Shown: positions 50,843 through 60,392, counted from the first letter of the stretch. The stretch is DNA of 64,000 bases from Buttiauxella sp965119215 (GCA_965119215.1 CBCPKK010000017.1:62001-126000); one strand, 5' to 3'. Made by a program: numbers and translations. The notes: a model not told the origin generated them from the sequence alone.

Positions 50843-51775
50843 GTGGATAAAATTTTCGTCGATGAGGCAGTAAATGAACTGCACACCATTCAGGATATGC
50901 TGCGCTGGGCAGTCAGTCGTTTCAGCGCCGCCAACATCTGGTATGGCCACGGCACCGATAACCCGTGGGACGAAGCCGTTCAGTTAGTGCTGCCAAGCCT
51001 CTATCTGCCGCTGGATATTCCTGAAGACATGCGCACTGCGCGTCTGACCCCAAGCGAGCGCCATCGCATCGTTGAGCGTGTGATTCGTCGTGTCAATGAG
51101 CGCATCCCGGTCGCTTACCTGACCAACAAAGCCTGGTTCTGCGGTCACGAATTTTATGTGGACGAACGTGTGCTGGTGCCGCGCTCGCCGATTGGTGAAC
51201 TGATCACCAACCGCTTCGCCGGTCTTTTTGACCAGGAACCTCTTCATATTCTTGATATGTGTACCGGCAGCGGTTGTATCGCCATCGCCTGTGCTTATGA
51301 GTTCCAGAATGCAGAAGTGGATGCGGTCGATATTTCTCTTGATGCGCTGGCGGTTGCCGAGCAAAACATCGCTGAGCACGGTCTGGAAAACCAGGTCACG
51401 CCAATTCGTTCAGACTTGTTCCGCGAGCTGCCAAAAGTGCAGTACGACGTTATTGTAACCAACCCACCGTATGTGGATGCGGACGATATGTCTGACCTGC
51501 CTGGTGAATTCCACTTTGAGCCGGAGTTAGGTTTAGCTGCGGGTAGCGATGGTCTGAAACTGGCGCGTCGCATTCTGGCGTGTGCCCCGGATTACCTCGC
51601 TGATGGCGGCATCCTGATTTGTGAAGTCGGGAACAGCATGGTACATCTGATGGAGCAATATCCTGATGTGCCGTTCACCTGGCTTGAGTTCGACAACGGC
51701 GGTGACGGCGTGTTTATGCTGACCAAATCGCAGTTGATTGACGCGCGTGAACATTTCAGCATTTACAAAGATTAA
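50843..51775 (+). CDS. prmB: Ribosomal protein uL3 glutamine methyltransferase PrmB
   Basis: A 310-residue SAM-dependent enzyme that methylates a glutamine of ribosomal protein L3. SAM motif DMCTGSGCIAIACAY (about 139-153) and catalytic NPPYVDADDMSDLP (about 208-221). The start is GTG with GGAGGG upstream. Confidence 0.96.
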   Translation: MDKIFVDEAVNELHTIQDMLRWAVSRFSAANIWYGHGTDNPWDEAVQLVLPSLYLPLDIPEDMRTARLTPSERHRIVERVIRRVNERIPVAYLTNKAWFCGHEFYVDERVLVPRSPIGELITNRFAGLFDQEPLHILDMCTGSGCIAIACAYEFQNAEVDAVDISLDALAVAEQNIAEHGLENQVTPIRSDLFRELPKVQYDVIVTNPPYVDADDMSDLPGEFHFEPELGLAAGSDGLKLARRILACAPDYLADGGILICEVGNSMVHLMEQYPDVPFTWLEFDNGGDGVFMLTKSQLIDAREHFSIYKD

Positions 51776-51785
51776 TCTGTGCAGG

Positions 51786-51801
51786 CGGGCCTTACGGCCC
51801 G
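51786..51801 (+). terminator. Hairpin between prmB and aroC
   Basis: CGGGCC, loop TTAC, GGCCCG, then TCTTCTTTT. Probably a partial terminator, with aroC expressed from readthrough and its own promoter. Confidence 0.6.
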
Positions 51802-51858
51802 TCTTCTTTTGCTCACAACACAACGAAAAATGACAACGGTAAGGAGCCGTGACAGAAG

Positions 51859-52944
51859 ATGGCAGGAAACTCAATTGGACAAGTATTTCGCGTAACGACA
51901 TTTGGTGAATCCCACGGTGTGGCGTTGGGCTGTATTGTCGATGGTGTGCCGCCAGGCATTCCCCTGACAGAAGCCGATTTACAACATGACCTTGATCGTC
52001 GCCGCCCGGGTACATCTCGCTATACCACGCAACGTCGTGAAGCCGATCAGGTGAAGATCCTTTCCGGTGTCTTTGAAGGCGTCACCACCGGAACCAGCAT
52101 CGGTTTACTGATTGAAAATACCGATCAGCGCTCGCAGGATTACAGCGCTATCAAAGACGTGTTCCGTCCAGGGCATGCTGATTACACCTACGAACAAAAA
52201 TACGGCCTGCGCGATTACCGTGGCGGTGGCCGTTCTTCCGCGCGTGAAACCGCTATGCGTGTTGCGGCAGGTGCGATTGCTAAAAAATATCTGGCGCATA
52301 AATACGGCATTATTATTCGTGGTTGCCTGACGCAGATGGGCGATGTACCGATTGAAATCAAAGACTGGGATCAGGTTGAACAGAACCCATTCTTCTGCCC
52401 GGACCCGGACAAAATCGAAACGCTTGATGAACTGATGCGCGCGCTGAAAAAAGACGGTGATTCCATCGGTGCGAAAGTGACCGTTGTGGCGGATAACGTG
52501 CCGCCAGGCCTTGGCGAGCCAGTCTTTGATCGTTTAGACGCGGATATTGCCCACGCGCTGATGAGCATCAACGCGGTGAAAGGCGTGGAAATCGGTGAGG
52601 GTTTCGGCGTGGTTAACCTGCGTGGTAGCCAGAACCGTGATGAAATCACCAAAGAAGGTTTCCAGAGCAACCATGCGGGCGGCATTCTTGGTGGCATCAG
52701 CAGCGGTCAGCAAATTGTGGCAAATATGGCGCTGAAGCCAACATCCAGCATTATGGTTCCAGGCCGCACCATTAACCGCGAAGGCGAAGAAGTTGAGATG
52801 GTCACGCGTGGTCGCCACGACCCTTGCGTCGGTATTCGTGCTGTACCTATTGCCGAAGCGATGCTGGCTATTGTGTTGATGGACCACATGCTGCGTCAGC
52901 GTGCTCAAAACGCCGACGTGACCACCACTCTACCGCGCTGGTAA
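51859..52944 (+). CDS. aroC: Chorismate synthase
   Basis: A 361-residue FMN-dependent enzyme for the last step of the shikimate pathway (EPSP to chorismate). Signature stretches: GESHGVALGCIVDGVPPG, GRSSARETAMRVAAGAIAKK, GGILGGISSGQ, and RHDPCVGIRAVPIAEAM. Length as in E. coli. mepA follows after 4 bases. Confidence 0.98.
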   Translation: MAGNSIGQVFRVTTFGESHGVALGCIVDGVPPGIPLTEADLQHDLDRRRPGTSRYTTQRREADQVKILSGVFEGVTTGTSIGLLIENTDQRSQDYSAIKDVFRPGHADYTYEQKYGLRDYRGGGRSSARETAMRVAAGAIAKKYLAHKYGIIIRGCLTQMGDVPIEIKDWDQVEQNPFFCPDPDKIETLDELMRALKKDGDSIGAKVTVVADNVPPGLGEPVFDRLDADIAHALMSINAVKGVEIGEGFGVVNLRGSQNRDEITKEGFQSNHAGGILGGISSGQQIVANMALKPTSSIMVPGRTINREGEEVEMVTRGRHDPCVGIRAVPIAEAMLAIVLMDHMLRQRAQNADVTTTLPRW

Positions 52945-52948
52945 TGCG

Positions 52949-53773
52949 ATGAAAAAAATGCTCGTGGGGCTGCTGGCATTGCTTGCCAGCACTGCTACTT
53001 TTGCGGCTACGCCGTGGCAGAAAATTAGTCATCCGATTGCGGGAAGTTCGCAATCTATCGGTGCTTTTGCTAACGGCTGTATCGTTGGTGCCCACGAGTT
53101 GCCGCTCAACGACCCTCGCTATCAGGTGATGCGGCAGGATCAGCGTCGCTATTTCGGGCATCCTGATTTAGTGATGTTTATCCAGCGCCTAAGCAACCAG
53201 TCGACGCAGCTTGGCCTTGGTACGTTGCTGATTGGTGATATGGGCATGGCTGCGGGCGGGCGCTTTAGCTCAGGCCACGCCAGCCACCAAAGCGGTCTGG
53301 ATGTTGATATCTTTTTGCAGCTTCCTAAAACACGCTGGACGCCAGCACAACTGCTCAAGCCACAGGCGCTGGATTTAGTCGCCAGTGATAATAAGCATGT
53401 GGTGCCACGGTTGTGGCAGCCAGAAATCAGCAGCCTGATTAAACTGGCGGCGAAAGATAACGACGTGACGCGCATCTTCGTCAACCCTGCTATCAAACAG
53501 CAGCTTTGTCTTGATGCGGGTGCCGACCGTGACTGGCTACGCAAAGTTCGCCCGTGGTTCCAGCATCGTGCGCATATGCACGTTCGCCTGCGTTGCCCGG
53601 CCGATAGCCTCGAGTGTGAAGATCAACCCTTACCGCCACCTGGCGACGGTTGCGGAGCAGAATTGCAAAGCTGGTTTGCGCCGCCTGCACCTGGTAGCGG
53701 TGTACCGAAAAAGAAAACACCACCCCCTTTACCCGCCTCTTGTCAGGCCTTGCTGGATGAGCACGTTCTCTAA
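52949..53773 (+). CDS. mepA: Penicillin-insensitive murein endopeptidase MepA
   Basis: A 274-residue periplasmic LAS metallopeptidase that cuts peptide cross-links in murein. The signal peptide ends at FA|ATPW (about residue 20). Zinc ligands can be read in SGHASHQSGLDVDIF (His and Asp, about 110-124) and in HRAHMHVRLRCP (His, about 208). Proline-rich tail. Confidence 0.96.
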   Translation: MKKMLVGLLALLASTATFAATPWQKISHPIAGSSQSIGAFANGCIVGAHELPLNDPRYQVMRQDQRRYFGHPDLVMFIQRLSNQSTQLGLGTLLIGDMGMAAGGRFSSGHASHQSGLDVDIFLQLPKTRWTPAQLLKPQALDLVASDNKHVVPRLWQPEISSLIKLAAKDNDVTRIFVNPAIKQQLCLDAGADRDWLRKVRPWFQHRAHMHVRLRCPADSLECEDQPLPPPGDGCGAELQSWFAPPAPGSGVPKKKTPPPLPASCQALLDEHVL

Positions 53774-53784
53774 CGGATAAGTTA

Positions 53785-54582
53785 ATGGAATGGTTTATGG
53801 TTTCCCCCCTGATGCTGGTGGCGCTGTTTTTTATCGCCTTGCTGGCGGGGTTTATTGATTCATTGGCGGGTGGCGGTGGTTTGTTAACCATTCCCGTATT
53901 GTTAGCCACCGGAATGTCGCCCGCTCAGGCGTTGGCAACGAATAAACTCCAGGCTTGCGGCGGTTCGGTATCGGCCTCGATCTATTTTATTCGCCGCAAA
54001 GTGGTGAGCCTGAAAGATCAGAAACTGAATATTCTGATGACTTTTATTGGTTCAACAACCGGTGCGTTGCTGGTTCAGCATGTGAAGTCAGACATATTAC
54101 GGCAAATATTACCGGTGCTGGTGATTGGTATCGGCCTCTATTTTTTACTGATGCCCAAGCTTGGTGAAGAAGACAGACAACGCCGTTTATACGGCCTGCC
54201 ATTTGCTTTGATTGCCGGTGGTTGTGTCGGTTTTTATGACGGTTTCTTTGGGCCAGGCGCTGGCTCTTTCTACGCGCTGGCGTTTGTGACGCTGTGCGGC
54301 TTTAACCTCGCCAAATCTACTGCTCACGCCAAAGTGCTAAACGCGACGTCCAACCTGGGCGGCCTGTTGCTGTTTATCATTGGCGGGAAAGTGATTTGGG
54401 GAACTGGCTTTGTGATGATGGCCGGGCAATTTTTAGGGGCGCGAATGGGATCGCGTCTTGTGTTGAGTAAAGGGCAAAAACTGATCCGTCCGATGATTGT
54501 GATTGTGTCGGCGGTGATGAGTGCCAAACTCTTATTTGATAGCCACGGACCGGAGATCCTCCATTGGTTGGGGATAGCTTAA
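53785..54582 (+). CDS. yfcA: TSUP-family membrane transporter YfcA
   Basis: A 265-residue inner-membrane protein of the TauE/SafE family with about eight hydrophobic segments; repeated FIDSLAGGGGLLTIPVLL...NKLQACGGS and GFYDGFFGPGAGSFYAL...HAKVLNATSNLGG halves typical of TSUP. Probably exports or imports a sulfur-containing or organic anion; substrate unknown. In the aroC-mepA-yfcA-epmC cluster. Confidence 0.94.
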   Translation: MEWFMVSPLMLVALFFIALLAGFIDSLAGGGGLLTIPVLLATGMSPAQALATNKLQACGGSVSASIYFIRRKVVSLKDQKLNILMTFIGSTTGALLVQHVKSDILRQILPVLVIGIGLYFLLMPKLGEEDRQRRLYGLPFALIAGGCVGFYDGFFGPGAGSFYALAFVTLCGFNLAKSTAHAKVLNATSNLGGLLLFIIGGKVIWGTGFVMMAGQFLGARMGSRLVLSKGQKLIRPMIVIVSAVMSAKLLFDSHGPEILHWLGIA

Positions 54583-54583
54583 G

Positions 54584-55156
54584 ATGACCACAGCAACGAT
54601 GACAACAACAATGACAGAACACCATTATCAGGAACTTATCGACATTTTCGATAACTGCTTTAAAGACGATTTTAATACACGTCTGATTAAAGGCGACGAC
54701 GAACCGATCTATCTTCCAGCAGATGAGGAAATTCCTTATCACCGCGTGGTGTTTGCTCACGGCTATTACGCCAGCGGAATGCACGAGATTTCCCACTGGC
54801 TTATCGCGGGCAAAGCTCGCCGTGAACTGGTGGATTTCGGTTATTGGTATTGCCCGGACGGGCGCGATGCCGAAACACAAAGTAAATTCGAAGATGTGGA
54901 AGTCAAGCCGCAGGCGCAGGAATGGCTACTGTGTGTGGCTGCAAACTTCCCGTTCAATGTCAGTTGCGACAACCTGAGCGGGGATGTTGACCCGGACAGA
55001 ATCGCCTTCCAGCGCCGCGTGCATGCTCAGGTGATGGTTTACCTGCAAGAAGGCATCCCGCCGCGTACGGCAAAGCTGATTGAAGCGCTGCGGGAATATT
55101 ATAAAACCCCGTCGCTGGCAGCGGAGCATTTTCCGTGGCCGGAAGATTTAAACTAA
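54584..55156 (+). CDS. epmC: Elongation factor P hydroxylase EpmC
   Basis: A 190-residue cytosolic enzyme that hydroxylates the beta-lysylated lysine of EF-P. Metal-type motif HEISHW (about 69-74), VFAHGYYASGMHE, DFGYWYCPDGRDAETQ and CDNLSG match E. coli EpmC. The N-terminus starts with a Thr/Met-rich run (MTTATMTTTMTEHHY) about nine residues longer than recalled for E. coli. The first ATG has GGGGA eight bases upstream, while the later one (54611) does not. Confidence 0.94.
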   Translation: MTTATMTTTMTEHHYQELIDIFDNCFKDDFNTRLIKGDDEPIYLPADEEIPYHRVVFAHGYYASGMHEISHWLIAGKARRELVDFGYWYCPDGRDAETQSKFEDVEVKPQAQEWLLCVAANFPFNVSCDNLSGDVDPDRIAFQRRVHAQVMVYLQEGIPPRTAKLIEALREYYKTPSLAAEHFPWPEDLN

Positions 55157-55230
55157 TTACCTGTTAGTAAAAGGTTTTAAGTTTTTATCATTTAAAATGA
55201 ATTGATTGGTTTTCTTTTTTTCAACAAAAA

Positions 55231-55260
55231 GTCCAGAAAACCACGTTTTTCTGGGCTTTT
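55231..55260 (+). terminator. epmC terminator
   Basis: GTCCAGAAAA, loop CCACG, TTTTTCTGGGC, then TTTTT; separates epmC from yfcL. Confidence 0.82.
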
Positions 55261-55280
55261 TATCAATTTGAGGAAGTACG

Positions 55281-55559
55281 ATGATCGCGGAATTTGAAAC
55301 ACGCATTCTGGCGCTAATTGATGGGATGGTTGAGACTGCCAGTGATGACGAGCTGTTTGCCAGCGGTTATCTGCGCGGCCACCTGACACTTGCAGTGGCA
55401 GACCTGGAGCACGGCGATGACCACACTCCAGAAGCGCTTCATGGTGCTGTGTCACAGGGTCTGGAAAAAGCGATTCAGGCCGGTGAGCTTTCGCCGCGCG
55501 ACCAGTCTTTAGTGCTGGGAATGTGGGATAACTTGTATCAGCAGGCGAAGTTTAAGTAG
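55281..55559 (+). CDS. yfcL: YfcL family protein
   Basis: A 92-residue acidic, helical cytosolic protein of the YfcL family (DEL FASGYLRGHLTLAVAD-type core). Function unknown. Strong ribosome site GAGGAAG. Position equals E. coli yfcL. Confidence 0.92.
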   Translation: MIAEFETRILALIDGMVETASDDELFASGYLRGHLTLAVADLEHGDDHTPEALHGAVSQGLEKAIQAGELSPRDQSLVLGMWDNLYQQAKFK

Positions 55560-55567
55560 CCGCACCC

Positions 55568-55596
55568 GCACCCTTTCCCTAAAAAGGAGAGGGTGC
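55568..55596. terminator. Hairpin between yfcL and mnmC
   Basis: GCACCCTTTCCC, loop TAAAAA, GGAGAGGGTGC between convergent genes; long stem with one mismatch. Confidence 0.65.
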
Positions 55597-55609
55597 AAAT
55601 CCGACAAAA

Positions 55610-57610
55610 TTACTTAACTTCTTTCCCTTTCAGCAATTTCCTCACCCAGAACCGATTCGGATTCAGCGCCGCGAGCGTTTCAGCATCCATTGGAATGGGT
55701 TCATCGCTCATCTGTGCTGCCAGAATTTCTGCCGCCAGAGGCGCGCTGCACAAACCTCTTGAACCCAATGCTGCCAACATAAACAGATTCGGATAAACCG
55801 GTGCGGTTTCGGCGTTATCGTGGCTTTCTACCAGCGTCGCGTAGGCTTCAAGCGTTGCATCGTAGCGGGGAATACTCCCGATGATTGGCATATGGTCGCG
55901 TGTCGCACAGCGTACTCCACATCGCGCATCGCCTGCGGAAGTATCGACTTCGCCAGGCCATTTCACTTCTGGCAGGCAGTTAAGCAAACGCTGGCGATTA
56001 TGCTGCTGATCTTCATCGTTATAGTGCATATTTTCTACACCACGATGGTAACTTGCGCCGATGCAATGCTGCTGATTGTTTGGATTCTGTGGTGTCAGAT
56101 AACCGTCGTAACACAGTACCTGGCGTAACTTAGAAAGTGACGGGGTGGTTGGAATATGGCTGACCTGGCCGCCGACAGCAGAGAACGGCAATTTTTCGGT
56201 TTGCGAGAATTTACAGATTTTGTAGCCATTGGCTAACGCCACTACCGCATGTTGTTGCGAGGCGTGTTCCGTAAATGACAATTGCCACGTATCCGCGGTT
56301 TGAGTTAGCGATTCAACGCGATAACCATAATGCGTTTTTAGCCCCATATTTTCGGCCAGAGCCAGTGCGCCTGCGGTCAGTTGCGCTGGACACAACCAAC
56401 CACCGAGAGGATAGGTTGCGCCGCCATGCCCCGTATCTACACCGCAAAGTTTTGCCGCAGTTTCTGCATCAACAGCATGAGCGAGTAACTCTGGGAACTC
56501 CAGACTCAGCATTTGCTCGATTTTATGCTGGCTCTTTTCATCCCAACCAAGCTGTGTGACGCCGCACCAGTCATGGTCAAACTCAACCGGTAATGAATCA
56601 TACAAACGGCGAGCAAAAGTAAATGCCGAGCTGAAAAAGTTCGTCAGTGTTTCACTGTGCGTATTTAGCAACGGATAAAGTGCGCCCTGACGATTGCCGG
56701 AAGCACCAAGTGCTGGGGCGCTGTCCTCGCAATAAAGCGTTACCTGCCAACCACGGCGCAGCAAAGCGAGTGAGAGCAGGGCGCTGGCAACACCGCCACC
56801 TACGATAGCCACTTCTTGAGCTTGCGCTGCCGGGCGGTCGAACCAGGGCGCGCGGGATGGCGTTTCCACCGCACGTTCCATTACACCGGTCAGCATTTCC
56901 CGTTTGCGACCAAAACCTTTACTTTTGGTCATGGTGAAACCGGCATCAATTAGCCCACGGCGCACAAATCCGGCGGAGGTAAATGTCGCCAGCGTGCCGT
57001 CTGTACGTGCCAGTTTCGCCATTGCGTTAAACAGTTGTGGCGTCCACATATCTGGATTTTTTGAGGGTGCGAAACCATCGAGGAACCAGGCATCGACCTG
57101 ATTATTTAAAGTGTCATCTAATTGCGGAATCAGGTCGTTAATATCCCCGAACCAAAGATCGAGCGTGACGCGTCCGTCAGCCAGCAAAAGACGATGACAA
57201 CCCGCAATAGGAAGCGGCCATTGTTGCTGTAATTGCGATGCAAAATCGGCCAGTTCGGGCCAATGAGCATGGGCGGCGTGTAAATCTTCAGCGGTCAGCG
57301 GGAATTTTTCAAAACTAATAAAATGCAGCCGCTGGAGTGTGGCAAGCGGGTGTTTTGCGCAAAAATCATCAAAAGCTTGCCATAAAGTCAGGAAGTTAAG
57401 CCCGGTGCCAAATCCGCTTTCACCGACGATAAATAGCGAGCGTTCGTGGGTGGCGAAGCGCTCTAACAGACGATTTCCTCCGAGAAAGACATAACGAGTT
57501 TCCTCCAGTCCATTATCATTAGAGAAGTACACATCGTCGAACTCTCGGGATACAGGTGTACCCTCTTCGTTGAAGCCAAGGTTGGCAGATTGTATTGGGG
57601 TATGTTTCAC
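55610..57610 (-). CDS. mnmC: tRNA mnm5s2U34 modification enzyme MnmC (bifunctional)
   Basis: A 666-residue fusion enzyme. The N-terminal half (1-245) is the SAM methyltransferase (MnmC2; GESGFGTGLNFLTLW, DAWFLDGFAPSKNPDMW). The C-terminal half (about 265-666) is the FAD oxidase (MnmC1; EVAIVGGGVASALLSLALLRRGW). It finishes the wobble uridine of several tRNAs. The start is a GTG (VKHTPIQSANL) by comparison with E. coli; the open frame continues 20 codons upstream. Confidence 0.95.
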   Translation of the reverse strand: MKHTPIQSANLGFNEEGTPVSREFDDVYFSNDNGLEETRYVFLGGNRLLERFATHERSLFIVGESGFGTGLNFLTLWQAFDDFCAKHPLATLQRLHFISFEKFPLTAEDLHAAHAHWPELADFASQLQQQWPLPIAGCHRLLLADGRVTLDLWFGDINDLIPQLDDTLNNQVDAWFLDGFAPSKNPDMWTPQLFNAMAKLARTDGTLATFTSAGFVRRGLIDAGFTMTKSKGFGRKREMLTGVMERAVETPSRAPWFDRPAAQAQEVAIVGGGVASALLSLALLRRGWQVTLYCEDSAPALGASGNRQGALYPLLNTHSETLTNFFSSAFTFARRLYDSLPVEFDHDWCGVTQLGWDEKSQHKIEQMLSLEFPELLAHAVDAETAAKLCGVDTGHGGATYPLGGWLCPAQLTAGALALAENMGLKTHYGYRVESLTQTADTWQLSFTEHASQQHAVVALANGYKICKFSQTEKLPFSAVGGQVSHIPTTPSLSKLRQVLCYDGYLTPQNPNNQQHCIGASYHRGVENMHYNDEDQQHNRQRLLNCLPEVKWPGEVDTSAGDARCGVRCATRDHMPIIGSIPRYDATLEAYATLVESHDNAETAPVYPNLFMLAALGSRGLCSAPLAAEILAAQMSDEPIPMDAETLAALNPNRFWVRKLLKGKEVK

Positions 57611-57686
57611 GTAAGTTACTCGTCTGGCAGGCAGTGAAACGATAGTAACGATGTGTACGAAGCGGCGCAAATTTCAGACCAATTTG

Positions 57687-57726
57687 GCTGATCGGACTTG
57701 TTCGGCGTACAAGTGTACGCTATTCT
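57687..57726 (+). promoter_or_regulatory. fabB promoter with FabR and FadR sites
   Basis: TTGTTC (57698-57703), 17-base spacer, TATTCT (57721-57726). The spacer contains the perfect palindrome GCGTACA-AG-TGTACGC (57705-57720), the FabR operator type. TGATCGGACTTGTTC just upstream overlapping the -35 resembles a FadR activation site. This matches dual FadR/FabR control of fabB in E. coli. Confidence 0.82.
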
Positions 57727-57766
57727 GCTTTTCGAAATCCTAATAGTGCAGTGGAAGAGGTATTGA

Positions 57767-58987
57767 ATGAAACGTGCAGTGATTACTGGCCTGGGCATCG
57801 TTTCCAGCATTGGTAATAACCAGCAGGAAGTCCTGGCATCTCTGCGTGAAGGACGCTCAGGGATCACCTTCTCTCAAGAGTTGAAAGACTCTGGCATGCG
57901 TAGCCACGTATGGGGTAACGTCAAGCTGGACACCACCGGTCTCATCGATCGCAAAATTGTGCGTTTCATGAGCGATGCATCCATCTATGCTTACCTGTCA
58001 ATGGAACAGGCTATTCAGGACGCTGGCCTTAGCAATGAACAGTATCAGAGCAACCCGCGTGTTGGCCTGATTGCGGGTTCCGGCGGCGGCTCCCCACGTT
58101 TCCAGGTGTTTGGTGCTGACGCAATGCGTAGCCCACGTGGCCTGAAAGCGGTAGGTCCTTACGTAGTAACGAAAGCGATGGGCTCCGGTGTTTCTGCCTG
58201 TCTCGCTACTCCGTTCAAAATTCACGGTGTGAACTACTCCATCAGCTCCGCATGTGCGACTTCTGCGCACTGTATCGGTAACGCTGTTGAGCAGATTCAG
58301 TTGGGCAAGCAGGATATCGTTTTTGCTGGCGGCGGCGAAGAGCTGTGCTGGGAAATGGCCTGTGAGTTCGATGCAATGGGCGCACTGTCTACTAAATACA
58401 ATGAAGACCCTACTAAAGCGTCCCGTACTTACGATGCAAACCGTGATGGTTTCGTAATCGCAGGCGGCGGCGGTATGGTTGTGGTTGAAGAACTGGAGCA
58501 CGCTCTGGCTCGTGGCGCACATATCTACGCTGAAATCGTTGGCTACGGCGCAACGTCCGATGGCGCAGACATGGTTGCTCCATCAGGTGAAGGCGCAGTG
58601 CGTTGCATGAAGATGGCAATGCATGGTGTTGATACTCCGATTGACTACCTGAACACCCACGGGACTTCTACGCCGGTTGGCGATGTGAAAGAACTGGGCG
58701 CAATCAAGGAAGTGTTCGGTAATAACTCACCAGCAATGTCCGCAACCAAAGCGATGACAGGTCACTCTCTGGGTGCCGCAGGCGTTCAGGAAGCTATCTA
58801 CTCTCTGCTGATGCTGGAGCACGGTTTTATCGCGCCAAGCATTAACATTGAACAGCTCGATGAACAGGCTGATGGCCTGAACATCATGACTGAAATGGTT
58901 GAGCGCGAACTGAATACTGTTATGTCTAACAGCTTCGGTTTCGGTGGAACTAACGCCACTCTGGTGATGCGTAAAGTTACCGCTTAA
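57767..58987 (+). CDS. fabB: Beta-ketoacyl-ACP synthase I (FabB)
   Basis: A 406-residue cytosolic condensing enzyme needed for unsaturated fatty acid synthesis. Nucleophile in SSACATSAHCIG (Cys163 region), histidines in NTHGTSTPVGD and TGHSLGAAG, and the gate loop FGFGGTNATLV. Closed by a strong terminator. Confidence 0.98.
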   Translation: MKRAVITGLGIVSSIGNNQQEVLASLREGRSGITFSQELKDSGMRSHVWGNVKLDTTGLIDRKIVRFMSDASIYAYLSMEQAIQDAGLSNEQYQSNPRVGLIAGSGGGSPRFQVFGADAMRSPRGLKAVGPYVVTKAMGSGVSACLATPFKIHGVNYSISSACATSAHCIGNAVEQIQLGKQDIVFAGGGEELCWEMACEFDAMGALSTKYNEDPTKASRTYDANRDGFVIAGGGGMVVVEELEHALARGAHIYAEIVGYGATSDGADMVAPSGEGAVRCMKMAMHGVDTPIDYLNTHGTSTPVGDVKELGAIKEVFGNNSPAMSATKAMTGHSLGAAGVQEAIYSLLMLEHGFIAPSINIEQLDEQADGLNIMTEMVERELNTVMSNSFGFGGTNATLVMRKVTA

Positions 58988-59004
58988 TACGCAGTACAGT
59001 TTGT

Positions 59005-59036
59005 AAACGGGGTGCCTCTGGCACCCCGTTTTTTTT
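59005..59036 (+). terminator. fabB terminator
   Basis: ACGGGGTGCC, loop TCT, GGCACCCCGT then eight Ts. Confidence 0.93.
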
Positions 59037-59090
59037 GCCTGTTCCAATTATTGACAGCGTCTATGACTGAAGGCACTATTCACGCCTCAA

Positions 59091-59109
59091 CATTATCATT
59101 TTGATAATG
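59091..59109. promoter_or_regulatory. Palindrome upstream of yfcJ, possible operator
   Basis: CATTATCA-TTT-TGATAATG, a perfect 8-base inverted repeat about 100 bases before yfcJ. It could be an operator; it shows some likeness to a Fur box but the spacing is not canonical. Confidence 0.4.
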
Positions 59110-59210
59110 CGTAAGCGTTCAACGTCAACCAACGCACCCTTATCTGAACGTTCAGAGGGAAGGGCGTGGTGGTTTCCTCGCCTTACTCTGCGATAAATGG
59201 AGTAAGCAGT

Positions 59211-60392
59211 ATGTCTGCATTGATTGATTCCCAGCTAAAAAATAGCAAATCAGAAAATAAGTCTTTATTCAGGATTACCTTTGCGGTGTTTCTCACCTAT
59301 ATGACGGTGGGCTTGCCGCTGCCGGTTATTCCGCTTTTTGTTCATCATCAACTCGGCTATGGCAACACCATGGTTGGGATTGCCGTGGGCATTCAGTTTC
59401 TTGCAACAGTTTTAACCCGTGGTTACGCAGGACGACTGGCTGACCAGCAAGGTGCTAAACGCTCAACGTTGCAGGGGATGTGCGCGTGTGCATTCGCTGG
59501 TGTTGCTTATCTGTTAGCCGCGCTGTTGCCCGTAGACGCAATGGCGAAATTCGGTTTGTTGATTGTGGGGCGCTTGATTCTTGGCTTTGGTGAAAGCCAG
59601 TTGCTCACCGGGAACCTCACCTGGGGAATGGGTTTGGTTGGCCCCGCGCGTTCCGGTAAAGTGATGTCATGGAACGGAATGGCGATTTATGGCGCATTAG
59701 CCGCCGGTGCACCGCTTGGCTTGTTGTTGAACAGCCAATGGGGGTTTGTTGCACTGGGCGTGCCCACGATTGCGTTGCCATTGATTGCCTGGGCGTTTAA
59801 TGGCCGGATTCGTGCGGTACCGGCGCATAAAGGCGAACGTCCGTCATTATTTGCCGTGATTGGCCTTATCTGGAAACCTGGGCTTGGGCTGGCGTTACAG
59901 GGCGTTGGTTTTGCCGTTATCGGTACATTTGTGTCGCTTTATTTTGCGGCCAATGGTTGGGCCTGGGCAGGTTTTACGCTGACGGCATTTGGTGGCGCGT
60001 TTGTGCTGATGCGAGTTTTGTTTGGCTGGATGCCTGACCGCTTTGGCGGCGTGAGAGTTGCACTGGTTTCAATGGCGATAGAAAGCGTTGGGCTGGTTTT
60101 GTTATGGCAAGCACCGGATGCAGGCATTGCACTGATTGGCGCGGCACTCACCGGTTGCGGTTGCTCATTGATATTCCCGGCGTTGGGTGTCGAAGTGGTT
60201 AAACGTGTTCCGGCGCAAGTGCGCGGCACCGCTCTGGGCGGATATGCGGCGTTTCAGGACATCTCTTACGGTGTCGCGGGGCCATTAACTGGGTTATTAG
60301 CCACGTCACTCGGTTACCCGTCAGTGTTTTTAGCTGGGGCGATTTCTGCGGCGGTGGGCATCGTTGTTACGCTAATAGCTTTCCGCAAGTAA
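59211..60392 (+). CDS. yfcJ: MFS transporter YfcJ
   Basis: A 393-residue 12-helix transporter, YhhS/YfcJ type of the arabinose-efflux-like group. GRLADQQGAKRS is motif A, and GFGESQLLTGNLTWGMG is characteristic. Substrate unknown. ATG 59211 with GGAG upstream gives the E. coli length; the open frame begins 15 codons earlier. Confidence 0.92.
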   Translation: MSALIDSQLKNSKSENKSLFRITFAVFLTYMTVGLPLPVIPLFVHHQLGYGNTMVGIAVGIQFLATVLTRGYAGRLADQQGAKRSTLQGMCACAFAGVAYLLAALLPVDAMAKFGLLIVGRLILGFGESQLLTGNLTWGMGLVGPARSGKVMSWNGMAIYGALAAGAPLGLLLNSQWGFVALGVPTIALPLIAWAFNGRIRAVPAHKGERPSLFAVIGLIWKPGLGLALQGVGFAVIGTFVSLYFAANGWAWAGFTLTAFGGAFVLMRVLFGWMPDRFGGVRVALVSMAIESVGLVLLWQAPDAGIALIGAALTGCGCSLIFPALGVEVVKRVPAQVRGTALGGYAAFQDISYGVAGPLTGLLATSLGYPSVFLAGAISAAVGIVVTLIAFRK

